Shown here: positions 36,530 to 44,836 of the stretch, piece by piece
Position numbering within the stretch: position 1 is the stretch's first letter
How the letters are laid out: each line of letters opens with the position of its first letter
Source: Alphaproteobacteria bacterium bin52
Lineage (GTDB): Bacteria; Pseudomonadota; Alphaproteobacteria; Thalassobaculales; Thalassobaculaceae
Assembly (NCBI GenBank): GCA_002238645.1
Contig: MPMT01000016.1
Location: forward strand, 1-64,000
Direction of reading: 5' to 3'
DNA length: 64,000 bases
Notes under the pieces: model-generated
Told to the model about the DNA's origin: nothing
The model's database searches: none
Seen by the model: only the letters and a program-made list of their open reading frames with translations
Program-made: the position numbers and the translations under genes

Positions 36530-37552
36530 TCAGCGCCGCGGACCCGGACGGGCACCTCCGTTCGCCTTCAGGCCCCGCAGTACCTTCTCTGGCGTGATCG
36601 GCAGTGCGGTAACCCGCACGCCCACGGCGTTGAACACCGCATTGGCGATTGCCGGCATGATCGGGTTCGCACACATCTCGCCCGGACCCTTGCCGCCAAA
36701 CGGACCATCCGGCGCCGGGCGCTCGAGAATCGCGATATCGTGCCGGGCAATGTCGCCCGGTCCCGGCATCGTGTATTGCGAGAAGTCGACCGGTCCGTGC
36801 GACCGGTCCGGGTAGCGCGGCTCGGTGGTTTCGTACAGCGCGTGGCTCAGCCCCATCCACGCTCCGCCGACCAGCTGCTGCTCAACCAGGCGCGGGTTGA
36901 TGGCGCGTCCGACCTCGTAGGCCGAGTTGACCTGCTCCACTGTGACCTCGCCGGTCTCGTCATCGACCATGACATCCGCCACCAGGGCGGCGTGGGCATA
37001 GCAGGAGACCGGCGTCATCTCGCCGGTTTCCGGTTCCACCTCGGAGAGCGGGATGAGGAAGATGCCGCGGCCGGCCACGGTCTTCCCGTGTCTGAACTGT
37101 GCCGCCTGGCATGCGTCCCCGGTGGTGATGCTGCGGTCGGGCGCGCCGCGCAAATGAATGTTGCCGCGCCCGTCGGTCTCCAGGTCGTCGGCATTGACCT
37201 CGAGTTCCTCGGCAGCCGCTTCCAGCATGATGGCGCGGGCTTCCTTTGCGGCAACGATGACCGCGTTCCCGACCCGGTGGGTGCCACGCGAGGCGAACGA
37301 GCCCATGCAGTGGGGACCGGTGTCGCTGTCCGCGGTGTCGACGTACACGTCCTCGACCGGGACCCCCAGGGTCTCGGCGGCGATCTGCCGGGTCACGGAC
37401 TTCATGCCCTGGCCGAGGTCGATCGACGACAGGGCGATCGCGAACTTGCCATCGGGGCTCGAATGCACCAGCGCCTGGCTGGGGTCTCCGCCCAGGTTCA
37501 TGCCGATCGGGTAGTTGATGGAGGCGAATCCGCGTCCCCTGTGGATCGTCAT
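36530..37552 (-). CDS. Molybdenum hydroxylase large subunit, C-terminal part
   Basis: The protein has 340 residues and is the second half of the xanthine-dehydrogenase/CoxL family. It covers the C-terminal molybdopterin-cytosine-dinucleotide binding domain (FASINYPIGMNLGGDPSQAL, GQGMKSVTRQIAAETLGV, ADSDTGPHCMGSFASRGTHRVGNA). The catalytic Glu is in GGKGPGEMCAN. It starts at ATG 37552 with GAGGAG nine bases upstream, two bases after the stop of the N-terminal part, in another frame. A properly placed ribosome site argues for a true two-gene subunit, as in nicotinate dehydrogenase. Confidence 0.85.
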   Translation of the reverse strand: MTIHRGRGFASINYPIGMNLGGDPSQALVHSSPDGKFAIALSSIDLGQGMKSVTRQIAAETLGVPVEDVYVDTADSDTGPHCMGSFASRGTHRVGNAVIVAAKEARAIMLEAAAEELEVNADDLETDGRGNIHLRGAPDRSITTGDACQAAQFRHGKTVAGRGIFLIPLSEVEPETGEMTPVSCYAHAALVADVMVDDETGEVTVEQVNSAYEVGRAINPRLVEQQLVGGAWMGLSHALYETTEPRYPDRSHGPVDFSQYTMPGPGDIARHDIAILERPAPDGPFGGKGPGEMCANPIMPAIANAVFNAVGVRVTALPITPEKVLRGLKANGGARPGPRR

Positions 37553-37554
37553 GA

Positions 37555-39261
37555 TCAGCGTCTCCTCAGCCCGGCGTTGGTGGCAAACCGGCTGTAGCGA
37601 GCCGGTGCCGGCGCGCGCGGCGCGTGCGGCGGCCCTTCGGTACGCGGCGGTGGCTGTTCGGTGCGCGGCGGCTGCGGAACCGTTCCCGGCTGCCAGGCGG
37701 GCGCGGCCGCCGGGTGGGCGTAGTTCGCCGCGCTCCCGGATCGGGCGGGAGTCCCGGTGGCGGCGGTGTCCTGTCCGGGTGTCGGCGCGATGGTCCGCCG
37801 CTCGCCGCGGCCGGTTCGCCCCGCGCGGCGCTCGCCGATGCGCCCGTCCCGGTCGGTGACCGTCGGCGGGATCGCGGCACGCTCGCCGCCGCCGTCGCGG
37901 GTCGATGCCATGGCGCCGAAGGCATCGCCGATCGGCCAGCCGGCCTTCTGCGCGGCGACCTGGGCACACTCGATCAGCGCGCAGTTCTTGGCGATCCGGC
38001 GGTGCGGTTTCATGTCGCCGTCCCGATAGGCGTTCAGGATCCGCAGCTCCACCGGGTCCATGCCGATCTCGTGCGCTACCACGTCCATGTGGCTCTCGAT
38101 CGCGAAGTCCACCCCGGTGATGCCAAAGCCGCGCATTGCGGTCGCCGGGGTCCGGTTGGTGAACACGCACAGGATGTCGGAGGAGACGTTGGGGATGGTG
38201 TAGGGACCGGGCAGGTGGCCCGTCGCCTTGATGATGGCGTAGCTCGACAACCGGGTGTAGGCACCGGCATCGAAATAGCCGGTGAACCTGCGCGCCACGA
38301 TCCGCCCGTCGTTCATCACCCCGTCGGTCAGATACCAGCGTTCGGCGCCGCGCGGAGCGCCGACCTGCATCTCCTCCGCCCTGTCCCATGCGAAGCGGAC
38401 GGGCCGTCCGGTCAGCATGCAGCCGAGCAGAGCCATCGGCTCGACGATGCTGTCCACCTTGCCCCCGAAGCCGCCCCCGACGGTGCCGCCGACGAAGTGC
38501 AGCCGGTTCGAGGGCAGGTCCAGGAGTTTTGATGCGGTCGCGAGAGAGAAGAACAGGGCCTGGGTGCTGGTGTAGCAGACGAAGCGCCCGTTGGTTTCAG
38601 GTGCCGCGATGGCGCCGTTGGTCTCGAGCGGCGCCTGTTCGATCGGCGACATCTCGTAGCAGCCCTCGATAACCCGGTCGGCCGAGGCGAGCGCCGACTC
38701 GACGTCGCCGAACCGCAGCTTCTGGTGATCGTAGGTGTCGTGGTAGTCGAAGCTGTTGTTGGGGTAGGTGTCATTGACAACCGGAGCCCCCGGCGCGAGC
38801 GCCTCCTCGACGTCGAACACGCAGGGCAGTTCCTCCCAGTTCACCCGGACCTCGGCAACCGCGTCGTTGGCGCGGGCCTCGCTGTCGGCGATCACCGCGG
38901 CCACGGGCTCGCCGCGATAGGCGACCTTGCGCGTCGACAGTAGCGGTTCGTCGTCGCGCCCGAAGTCCATCAGGCCGAGCAGGGTGTTGAGATTGTTGGG
39001 CACGTCGGCGCCGGTCAGCACCCGGACCACTCCGGGCATGCGTTCGGCCCGCGACGTGTCGATTGACCGGATCCGGGCGTGGTGATGCGGGCTGCGCACA
39101 CAACGCATGTGCAGCAGTCCCTCGAACAGGTGATCGTCGTAGAACGGCGACCGGCCGGTGACGTGGCCGAGAATGTCCTGGCGCCGGGTCGGCTTGCCGA
39201 CCTCGACCAGGTCATCGTCGCGTTCGTCGGCAAACAGGTCCTTGCGAAACTCGACCGTCAT
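37555..39261 (-). CDS. Molybdenum hydroxylase large subunit, N-terminal part
   Basis: The protein has 568 residues. Residues 1-448 match the first half of CoxL/XdhB-like subunits: aldehyde-oxidase a/b hammerhead domain, then VGGGFGGKVDS for the pterin site, and TAMRGFGITG where CO dehydrogenase has AYRCSFR, so it is not a form I CO dehydrogenase. Residues 449-568 are a Pro-, Arg- and Ala-rich disordered tail that ends at TGA. The tail sits where the linker to the C-terminal half would be. It overlaps coxS by ATGA. Substrate is probably a ring compound or aldehyde. Confidence 0.85.
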   Translation of the reverse strand: MTVEFRKDLFADERDDDLVEVGKPTRRQDILGHVTGRSPFYDDHLFEGLLHMRCVRSPHHHARIRSIDTSRAERMPGVVRVLTGADVPNNLNTLLGLMDFGRDDEPLLSTRKVAYRGEPVAAVIADSEARANDAVAEVRVNWEELPCVFDVEEALAPGAPVVNDTYPNNSFDYHDTYDHQKLRFGDVESALASADRVIEGCYEMSPIEQAPLETNGAIAAPETNGRFVCYTSTQALFFSLATASKLLDLPSNRLHFVGGTVGGGFGGKVDSIVEPMALLGCMLTGRPVRFAWDRAEEMQVGAPRGAERWYLTDGVMNDGRIVARRFTGYFDAGAYTRLSSYAIIKATGHLPGPYTIPNVSSDILCVFTNRTPATAMRGFGITGVDFAIESHMDVVAHEIGMDPVELRILNAYRDGDMKPHRRIAKNCALIECAQVAAQKAGWPIGDAFGAMASTRDGGGERAAIPPTVTDRDGRIGERRAGRTGRGERRTIAPTPGQDTAATGTPARSGSAANYAHPAAAPAWQPGTVPQPPRTEQPPPRTEGPPHAPRAPAPARYSRFATNAGLRRR

Positions 39262-39737
39262 GACCGGCCTCCTCCACCTTCGCCCGCAACTTCGAGCACC
39301 GCGGCAATGATCGGTTCGTAGCCGGTGCACCGGCAGATGTTACCCGAGAGCGCGTGCACGACCTGGTCCCGGTCGGGGTGCGGGGTACTCTCGAGCAGTG
39401 CGGTGGCCGCCATCAGCATGCCCGGGGTACAGAACCCGCACTGGGCCGCAAAGTGGGCCATGAAGGCCTCCTGCAGCGGGTGACTGCCGTCGCCCGGCAG
39501 ACCGCCGGCGGTCGCGACCGAGCGCCCCTCGACCGTCTCGGCAAGGGTCAGGCAGGACAGGCCCGGCACGCCGTCGATCAGCACGGTACAGGCGCCGCAG
39601 CCCCCCTGGGCGCACCCTCGCTTCGCGGTGAGATCCCCGACACTGCGACGCAGCACGTCCAGCAGGTTGGCGCCATCCTCGACGAAAACCGCCTTCTCGG
39701 CTCCGTTCAGCCGGAACTGCAGGGGCTTCTGCGCCAT
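39258..39737 (-). CDS. coxS: Molybdenum hydroxylase [2Fe-2S] subunit
   Basis: The protein has 159 residues and carries two 2Fe-2S clusters: the plant-type ferredoxin motif CAQGGCGACTVLIDG with the later Cys, and the helical domain with CGFCTPGM and CRCTGYE. It transfers electrons from the molybdenum site to the flavin subunit. It abuts coxM (TAG directly followed by ATG) and overlaps the large subunit. Confidence 0.92.
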   Translation of the reverse strand: MAQKPLQFRLNGAEKAVFVEDGANLLDVLRRSVGDLTAKRGCAQGGCGACTVLIDGVPGLSCLTLAETVEGRSVATAGGLPGDGSHPLQEAFMAHFAAQCGFCTPGMLMAATALLESTPHPDRDQVVHALSGNICRCTGYEPIIAAVLEVAGEGGGGRS

Positions 39738-40550
39738 CTAGTCCTCCCCGTCTTCCAGCAGCAACCGGCGCAGGTGCACCGGTGCAACCTCGGCGCGGTA
39801 CCAGCCTGACGCCAGTGCGTCATCCGGCGGGTCAAGCCCCCGGGCAGCCGCGGCGAGTGCGCCGGCAATCCCGGTCGCATCCGGCCGGCATCCCTCAAGC
39901 GCGCGTTCGGCCTCCGCAGCCCTGAGCGGCCGCGGCGCCATTGCGCTCCAGGCGATGCGCGCACCGGAGATCCGTCCCGAGACCACAGGGATGCTGGCGG
40001 CGACGGAGAGAACGGGTGCGCCGGTCGGCCGGACCCGGGTGACCTTGCGGAACCTGAAGGTTCCGGCAGCGGGGCGGGTGAAACTGACCGACCGGACGAC
40101 CTGGGAGCCGGCCGTGCCGGTGTCCCGGAGCAGGTCGGCGAGCGGGCGGGACGGTCCGCCGGCGCATGCGGCCTCCGCGTCGAGCGCGAGCAGGGCCGCC
40201 GCCATGTCGCCGTAGGGGTGCGGAGCAAACAGGTTGCCTCCGACCGTCGCCTGGGCCTGCAGCGCCGGCCCGCCGATGGTGCGAGCCACCGGGTGCAGGA
40301 AGGCGAGCGCCGGATCGGCAAGCACCGCGCGCATGGTCACGCCGGCGCCCAGGGTGATCGACGGGCCGGACGACGTGATCCGCTTCAGGTCGGGGTCGGT
40401 GGTGCGGACAAGTATGCCCACCTCGTCCGCACCCTCGTTGACCGCGCGCATCAGCAGGGTGCCGCCGCCGAAGTAGCGGGCCGAACGGTCGCGCGCCACG
40501 GCCTCGGCGGCCTCGGCAACGGTCGGAACACAGTGGACGGTCACGGTCAT
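39738..40550 (-). CDS. coxM: Molybdenum hydroxylase FAD subunit
   Basis: The protein has about 270 residues with the FAD-binding PCMH fold: RYFGGGTLLMRAVNEG for the FAD pyrophosphate, TVGGNLFAPHPYGDM for the isoalloxazine loop, and a C-terminal CO_deh_flav_C domain. It passes electrons to the respiratory chain or a soluble acceptor. The ATG at 40550 follows an unused frame to 40625. It lies ten bases after an SRPBCC gene and overlaps nothing else. Confidence 0.9.
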   Translation of the reverse strand: MTVTVHCVPTVAEAAEAVARDRSARYFGGGTLLMRAVNEGADEVGILVRTTDPDLKRITSSGPSITLGAGVTMRAVLADPALAFLHPVARTIGGPALQAQATVGGNLFAPHPYGDMAAALLALDAEAACAGGPSRPLADLLRDTGTAGSQVVRSVSFTRPAAGTFRFRKVTRVRPTGAPVLSVAASIPVVSGRISGARIAWSAMAPRPLRAAEAERALEGCRPDATGIAGALAAAARGLDPPDDALASGWYRAEVAPVHLRRLLLEDGED

Positions 40551-40560
40551 GGTACCGGCC

Positions 40561-41007
40561 TCATGCCCGGGCGCCGGCAAGATGGGAGCGGATTGCGTCG
40601 AACCCGGCCTGGTAGATCGCGTCACCCACCAGGGCGGCCAGCGCCGCAGCCTCGCCCGGTCTGGTGTCGAAACGGCCGCGCCAGTGCCAGTAGGTGCGAT
40701 CCCCGTCGGTCACCGGGAGCAGCCGCACGCGCGAGACATAGTTGAATATCGGGATCGGGGTATCAAGCAAGCAGTAACTGTACGCGGTCTCGATGTCGGA
40801 CAGTTCCAGCAGCTGTTCGCGCAGCACTGATCCGTCCTCGAGCCGGAACCGGCGCACGCAGCCCACCGTGTCCGCCGGCCTGCCCCGTTCGATCTGGCTT
40901 TCGGCGATGGCAGGGTGCCAGCGGTCGTGGCCGTTGAAGTCGCGCAGCACCGTCCACGCCTCGTCGATGGGGTGTTCGAGAATGGTGCTGCGTTCGACCG
41001 TAACCAT
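40561..41007 (-). CDS. SRPBCC-family protein B (CoxG-like)
   Basis: The protein has 148 residues of the START-like polyketide-cyclase fold (ILEHPIDEAWTVLRDFNGHDRWHPAIAES ... VRRFRLEDGSVLREQLLELSD). The fold binds hydrophobic ligands. It is a paralogue of the next upstream gene. In cox operons an SRPBCC protein, CoxG, anchors the enzyme to the membrane; this protein is similar in fold but shorter. It could bind the enzyme or its substrate. Confidence 0.85.
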   Translation of the reverse strand: MVTVERSTILEHPIDEAWTVLRDFNGHDRWHPAIAESQIERGRPADTVGCVRRFRLEDGSVLREQLLELSDIETAYSYCLLDTPIPIFNYVSRVRLLPVTDGDRTYWHWRGRFDTRPGEAAALAALVGDAIYQAGFDAIRSHLAGARA

Positions 41008-41013
41008 GATCGG

Positions 41014-41460
41014 TCATCCTGCGCCGAAATGCCGCTTCAGTGCGTCGAATCCGGTCTGGAACACGTCGCGGGAAATCCCGTTGACCAGATCCTCCTCGAC
41101 CTCCGGCTCGCAGGCGAACTCCGCCGACCATTCGACGAAACAGCGATCGCCGTCGCTCACCGGGGTGAGCCTGAGCGTGGCCACGTAGTCGGCAAGCGGC
41201 ATGGGGGAGTCGAGGATCGAGTAGGTGCACACCAGGTCGTAGTCGCTCAGGGCGAGCAGCTGTTCACGGATCTGGTCGCCGTTCTGCAGCCGGAAGTTGC
41301 GGATGCACCCCACCCGGTCCGCCGGTTCACCCTCCTCGATGTGGCTCTCCGCAATCCTCGGGTGCCAGCGCGGCAGGCCGTTGAAGTCGCGGACACGCTC
41401 CCATACCCGTTGCGCCGGCGCATCGACCACGCTGGAGACGTAGACCCGGGCCATGGTCAC
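41014..41460 (-). CDS. SRPBCC-family protein A (tandem paralogue)
   Basis: The protein has 148 residues of the same fold as its downstream neighbour (VDAPAQRVWERVRDFNGLPRWHPRIAESHIEEGEPADRVGC). The two share blocks such as DFNG, WHPxIAES and EQLLxLSD, so they arose by duplication. The GTG start at 41460 overlaps the flotillin stop; ATG at 41454 is an alternative. The pair may bind the same hydrophobic substrate or act as a heterodimer. Confidence 0.85.
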   Translation of the reverse strand: MTMARVYVSSVVDAPAQRVWERVRDFNGLPRWHPRIAESHIEEGEPADRVGCIRNFRLQNGDQIREQLLALSDYDLVCTYSILDSPMPLADYVATLRLTPVSDGDRCFVEWSAEFACEPEVEEDLVNGISRDVFQTGFDALKRHFGAG

Positions 41461-44003
41461 GATCCCCGCCGGTCGCCGTCGTCACCCGTCGCCGGGTTGG
41501 TGCCGCCACCGTCGGGTGCCTCGCCTGCGTTCTCTCTGCGCCCGGTCTCGCGCGCGATCCGCTGCATGTCCGCTGCCTCCCTGATCAACCCCGGCTGGCG
41601 CGAGAGGTTGGAGCCGTCGATGCCGATATCGCTGAGCAGGCTGTCGACGAGGGGCGCCTGGACCCGGTAGCGCAGGGCCGAGTTGATGACTTCGTCGGTG
41701 GCGTTGCCTCGACCTCCGCCCTGGTCGGTGCCAAGACCGTCGAGCTGCATGATGCGGATGTCCTGGATCTTCTCCAGCGGCTTGACCGAGGCCGAGATGA
41801 TCCCCTCGACATGTTCGAGCAGCTTGCGCCGGAACAGGTTGAGACGGGCGTCGTCGCTCAGCACGTTCTCGGCCTCGTTGAGCAGCCTGCTTGCTTCGGC
41901 CTCGACCTCCGCGCGCACACGCTCGGCCTCGGCCGCGATAAGCCGCTCGTCCGCCGCCTTGCGCGCGATGGCGAGGTCGACCTCGCGCCGGCGTCGCGCC
42001 TGCTCGATCTCCCTGGCGGTGACGACCTGTTCCGCCGCTTCGGCCGCCCGGGCGCGGGCGTTCTCGGCCTCGATCGCGGCTTCGGACTCGGCAAGCGATT
42101 CCCTGTAGAGCGCAACGGCCCGCTCGATCTCCGCCAGCCGCACCGCCTGGTCGCGCCGGATCTCCAGAGCCCGGCGGTCCCGGTCCTGGCCGATTCGGGC
42201 CTCGTCGAGACCGCGTTCGGCCGCAATCCGGGCGCGCTCGACCTCCTCGCGCGATGCGATCTCGGCCTCGCGCAACGCCTGCAGTCGCGAGACCTCGAGC
42301 TGCTCGACTGCCCGCTGGCGTTCCAGTCTCGCCTCCTCGATCGCCCGTTCCCGGGCGACATCTCTTGTTTCCACTGCCCGGCGGGCCTCGATCTCCTGTT
42401 CACGCAGGGTGCGCTCGAAGGCAACCCGTTCGGTCTCGACCTGCTGCTGCTGGACGATACGCGCGGTTTCGGTTGCCTGCCGGGCGGCGATCTCGGCGGT
42501 GGCGACGACAAGGGTGCGGCCGACATCGCGTTCCCTGGTCCGCTCCTCGTTCTCGATCCGCTCGAGTTCGAGATGGGCCTCGCGTGCAATCCGCGCTGTC
42601 TCCACCGCCCGTTCGGCCGCGACCGCGGCCTCCTCGATCGCCCGGTTGCGGGCAATCTCGCGGACCTGGATTTCCTCGTCGCTCGAGATCCGGTCGCCGG
42701 TGACGGTTCGCTCCTGGCGGATACGCGCCAGTTCCGTTTGCTCGGCGGCCGCGATCTCGGCGGCGTCAACCTGCTTGCGCCGTGCGATTTCCCGCTCCTG
42801 CACCTCCTGCTCGTTGCTGATCCGTGCCTCGTTGACCTCGCGCTCCTGCTGAATCCGCGCGCGCTCGGTCGCCTCGCGCGCGGCAATCTCCACCTCCTCG
42901 ATGGCGCGGCGGCGCGTGATCTCGCGGGCCTCGATTTCCTGTTCGTTGGTGATGCGGACCTCGTTTACCAGTCGTTCCTGCTCGATGCGCGCCCGTTCCG
43001 TCTTCTCGCGCGCGGCGATCTCCGCCTCCTCGATCAGGCGCTGGCGCTCGATCTCGCGCTGGCGCACCTCGCGCTCGGATTCGATTCTCGTTTCCGCGAC
43101 GACCTGTTCGTTGGCGATGCGTTGCTTCTCGACCTGCTCGCGGGCGAGGATCTGGGCCTGCTCCGCCTCGGTCTCGCGCTCGGCGCGCTCGCGCACCAGT
43201 TCCGTGCGCTGCTGGGCGCGCCGGAACTCGATGTCGCGTTCCTGGCGCAGCCGCGCCTCCTCGCTCTCGCGTTCGATGTCGAGGGTTTCCTTCTCGGCCT
43301 CCAGGTTCCGGGCCCGGATCCTGATGGTGGCGTCCTGCTCGATGTCGTTGCGCTGCTTGCGATTGGCCTCGATGTCCTCGATGAGCCGGGTGAGGCCCTC
43401 GGCGTCGAACCGGTTGGACGGGTTGAAGTACTCGAGCCCGGTCTGGTCGAGATCGCGAATTGCGACGGATTCGAGCTCGAGCCCGTTGAGATCGAGCCCC
43501 TGCTGCGCCAGCTCCTGCACCCGGCGCACGTACTGGGCGCGCTGCTCGTGCATCTCCTCCATCGACATCTCGGCGGCAACCGCCCTGAGTGCGGAGATGA
43601 ACTTGCCCGAGAGCAGGTCGTGCAGCCGTTCCTGTTCCATGCTGCGGTGGCCCAGCGTCGAGGCGGCGAGCGACACCCCCTCGCGGCTCGCCTTCGCCCG
43701 TACGTAGAATTCCGCCTCCACGTCCACCCGCATGCGATCGCGCGTGATCAGCGCGGTGTCGCGCTCGCGGACCACCTCGAGCTGCAGGGTGTTCATGTTG
43801 ACCAGGGTGATGTCGTGGATGATCGGCCATACGAAGGCGCCGCCGTCGATCACCACCTTTTCGCCGAGGAAGCCGGTGCGCACGAAGGCGACTTCCTTGG
43901 TCGAGCGACGGTACAGCCAGTACATCACCCAGTAGGTGATGGCGATGACGACGACCGCCAGGATGAACCAGAGAATGATCTGGCCGATGAGATGCCCGGT
44001 CAT
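41457..44003 (-). CDS. Giant flotillin/SPFH protein with seven 44-residue repeats
   Basis: The protein has 848 residues. A membrane hairpin (residues 8-32) precedes an SPFH/band-7 domain (residues 36-210). Residues 292-599 are seven tandem 44-residue units, each with an ExARI and a REI(A/T)R-like core. Forty-four is four 11-residue hendecads, the repeat of a right-handed coiled coil. A flotillin C-terminal region follows with oligomerisation blocks ([14 protein letters not shown]). Ordinary flotillins have about 500-560 residues. SD GGGGAGA precedes ATG 44003, which overlaps the TIM-barrel gene. It may organise a membrane domain for the transporter or enzyme. It is not a known Cox partner. 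Confidence 0.88.
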   Translation of the reverse strand: MTGHLIGQIILWFILAVVVIAITYWVMYWLYRRSTKEVAFVRTGFLGEKVVIDGGAFVWPIIHDITLVNMNTLQLEVVRERDTALITRDRMRVDVEAEFYVRAKASREGVSLAASTLGHRSMEQERLHDLLSGKFISALRAVAAEMSMEEMHEQRAQYVRRVQELAQQGLDLNGLELESVAIRDLDQTGLEYFNPSNRFDAEGLTRLIEDIEANRKQRNDIEQDATIRIRARNLEAEKETLDIERESEEARLRQERDIEFRRAQQRTELVRERAERETEAEQAQILAREQVEKQRIANEQVVAETRIESEREVRQREIERQRLIEEAEIAAREKTERARIEQERLVNEVRITNEQEIEAREITRRRAIEEVEIAAREATERARIQQEREVNEARISNEQEVQEREIARRKQVDAAEIAAAEQTELARIRQERTVTGDRISSDEEIQVREIARNRAIEEAAVAAERAVETARIAREAHLELERIENEERTRERDVGRTLVVATAEIAARQATETARIVQQQQVETERVAFERTLREQEIEARRAVETRDVARERAIEEARLERQRAVEQLEVSRLQALREAEIASREEVERARIAAERGLDEARIGQDRDRRALEIRRDQAVRLAEIERAVALYRESLAESEAAIEAENARARAAEAAEQVVTAREIEQARRRREVDLAIARKAADERLIAAEAERVRAEVEAEASRLLNEAENVLSDDARLNLFRRKLLEHVEGIISASVKPLEKIQDIRIMQLDGLGTDQGGGRGNATDEVINSALRYRVQAPLVDSLLSDIGIDGSNLSRQPGLIREAADMQRIARETGRRENAGEAPDGGGTNPATGDDGDRRGS

Positions 44004-44836
44004 TGCGTGTCTCCCCGCCCGATGCACATGAATGCCCGGGTCTGCTCGGTCAGTGCCTGTTCCACCGGCAGGCGTTCCATCGATGACGCACCGTAGAAAC
44101 CGTGGCAGTGAGTGGTGTTTCGCATCATGTAGTCGGCGTCCTCCGGCGTTGCGATCGGACCGCCGTGAACCAGCACCAGGATGTCGGGCCTGACCGCGAG
44201 CGCCGCCTCGGCCCAGCTGTCAACCAGGACCGGGCAGTCGGAGCGGTCGAGCGCCGTGCGTGCGCCGATGTCACCGCCGGTGGTCAGTCCGAGATGGCAG
44301 ACGATGATGTCGGCGCCGGCCTCGGCCATCGCCCGCGCGTCGTCGCGCGAGAACACGTAGGGCGTGGTCAGCAGGTCCTTCGCGGCGGCGCGCGCGATCA
44401 TGTTGACCTCGAGGTCGTAGGACATCCCTGTTTCTTCGAGATTGGCCCGGAACGTCCCGTCGATCAGCCCCACCGTCGGGAAGTTCTGCACTCCCGCGAA
44501 GCCGGTCTGCTTCAGCCGGTCGAGCCACGGGTCCATCAGCCGGAACGGGTCGGTGCCGTTGACACCCGCAAGCACAGGGGTGCGGCGAACCACCGGAAGC
44601 ACTTCGGATGCCATCTCGAGCACGATCGCGTTCGCGTCTCCGTAAGCCAGCATGCCGGCGAGCGACCCGCGCCCTGCCATGCGGTAGCGGCCCGAATTGT
44701 AGATCACGATGAGATCGATTCCGCCGGCTTCCTGACAGCGCGCCGAAAGACCGGTCCCGGCACCGCCGCCGACGATCGCTTCCCCGCGCGCCGTCTTGGC
44801 ACGCAGACCGGCCATGATCACGTCCCGCCCGGTCAC
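44000..44836 (-). CDS. Phosphoenolpyruvate hydrolase-family TIM-barrel protein (Tm-1 C-terminal type)
   Basis: The protein has 278 residues of a TIM barrel found beside UPF0261/Tm-1-like proteins: [28 protein letters not shown] at the start and [22 protein letters not shown] later. In tomato Tm-1 this barrel is the C-terminal domain of the same polypeptide as the ATP-binding domain. Here it is separate but overlaps that domain's gene by ATGA. Its reaction is not established; the family name comes from annotation tradition. Confidence 0.85.
   Translation of the reverse strand: MTGRDVIMAGLRAKTARGEAIVGGGAGTGLSARCQEAGGIDLIVIYNSGRYRMAGRGSLAGMLAYGDANAIVLEMASEVLPVVRRTPVLAGVNGTDPFRLMDPWLDRLKQTGFAGVQNFPTVGLIDGTFRANLEETGMSYDLEVNMIARAAAKDLLTTPYVFSRDDARAMAEAGADIIVCHLGLTTGGDIGARTALDRSDCPVLVDSWAEAALAVRPDILVLVHGGPIATPEDADYMMRNTTHCHGFYGASSMERLPVEQALTEQTRAFMCIGRGDTQ

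Noticed and set aside
36530-39261. Form I CO dehydrogenase (coxL)
   Set aside because: The AYRCSFR active-site motif is absent; the equivalent stretch reads TAMRGFGITG. Only the cofactor class and the accessory genes are CO dehydrogenase-like.
41600-43200. Tandem repeat array or CRISPR-like structure in the flotillin gene
   Set aside because: The 132-base periodicity is explained by the protein's 44-residue repeats; units are degenerate at the DNA level and there are no spacers.
41811-44096. Long open frame on the plus strand opposite the flotillin
   Set aside because: It mirrors the repeated codons of the flotillin gene and shows no family resemblance; it is a shadow of GC-rich repeated coding sequence.
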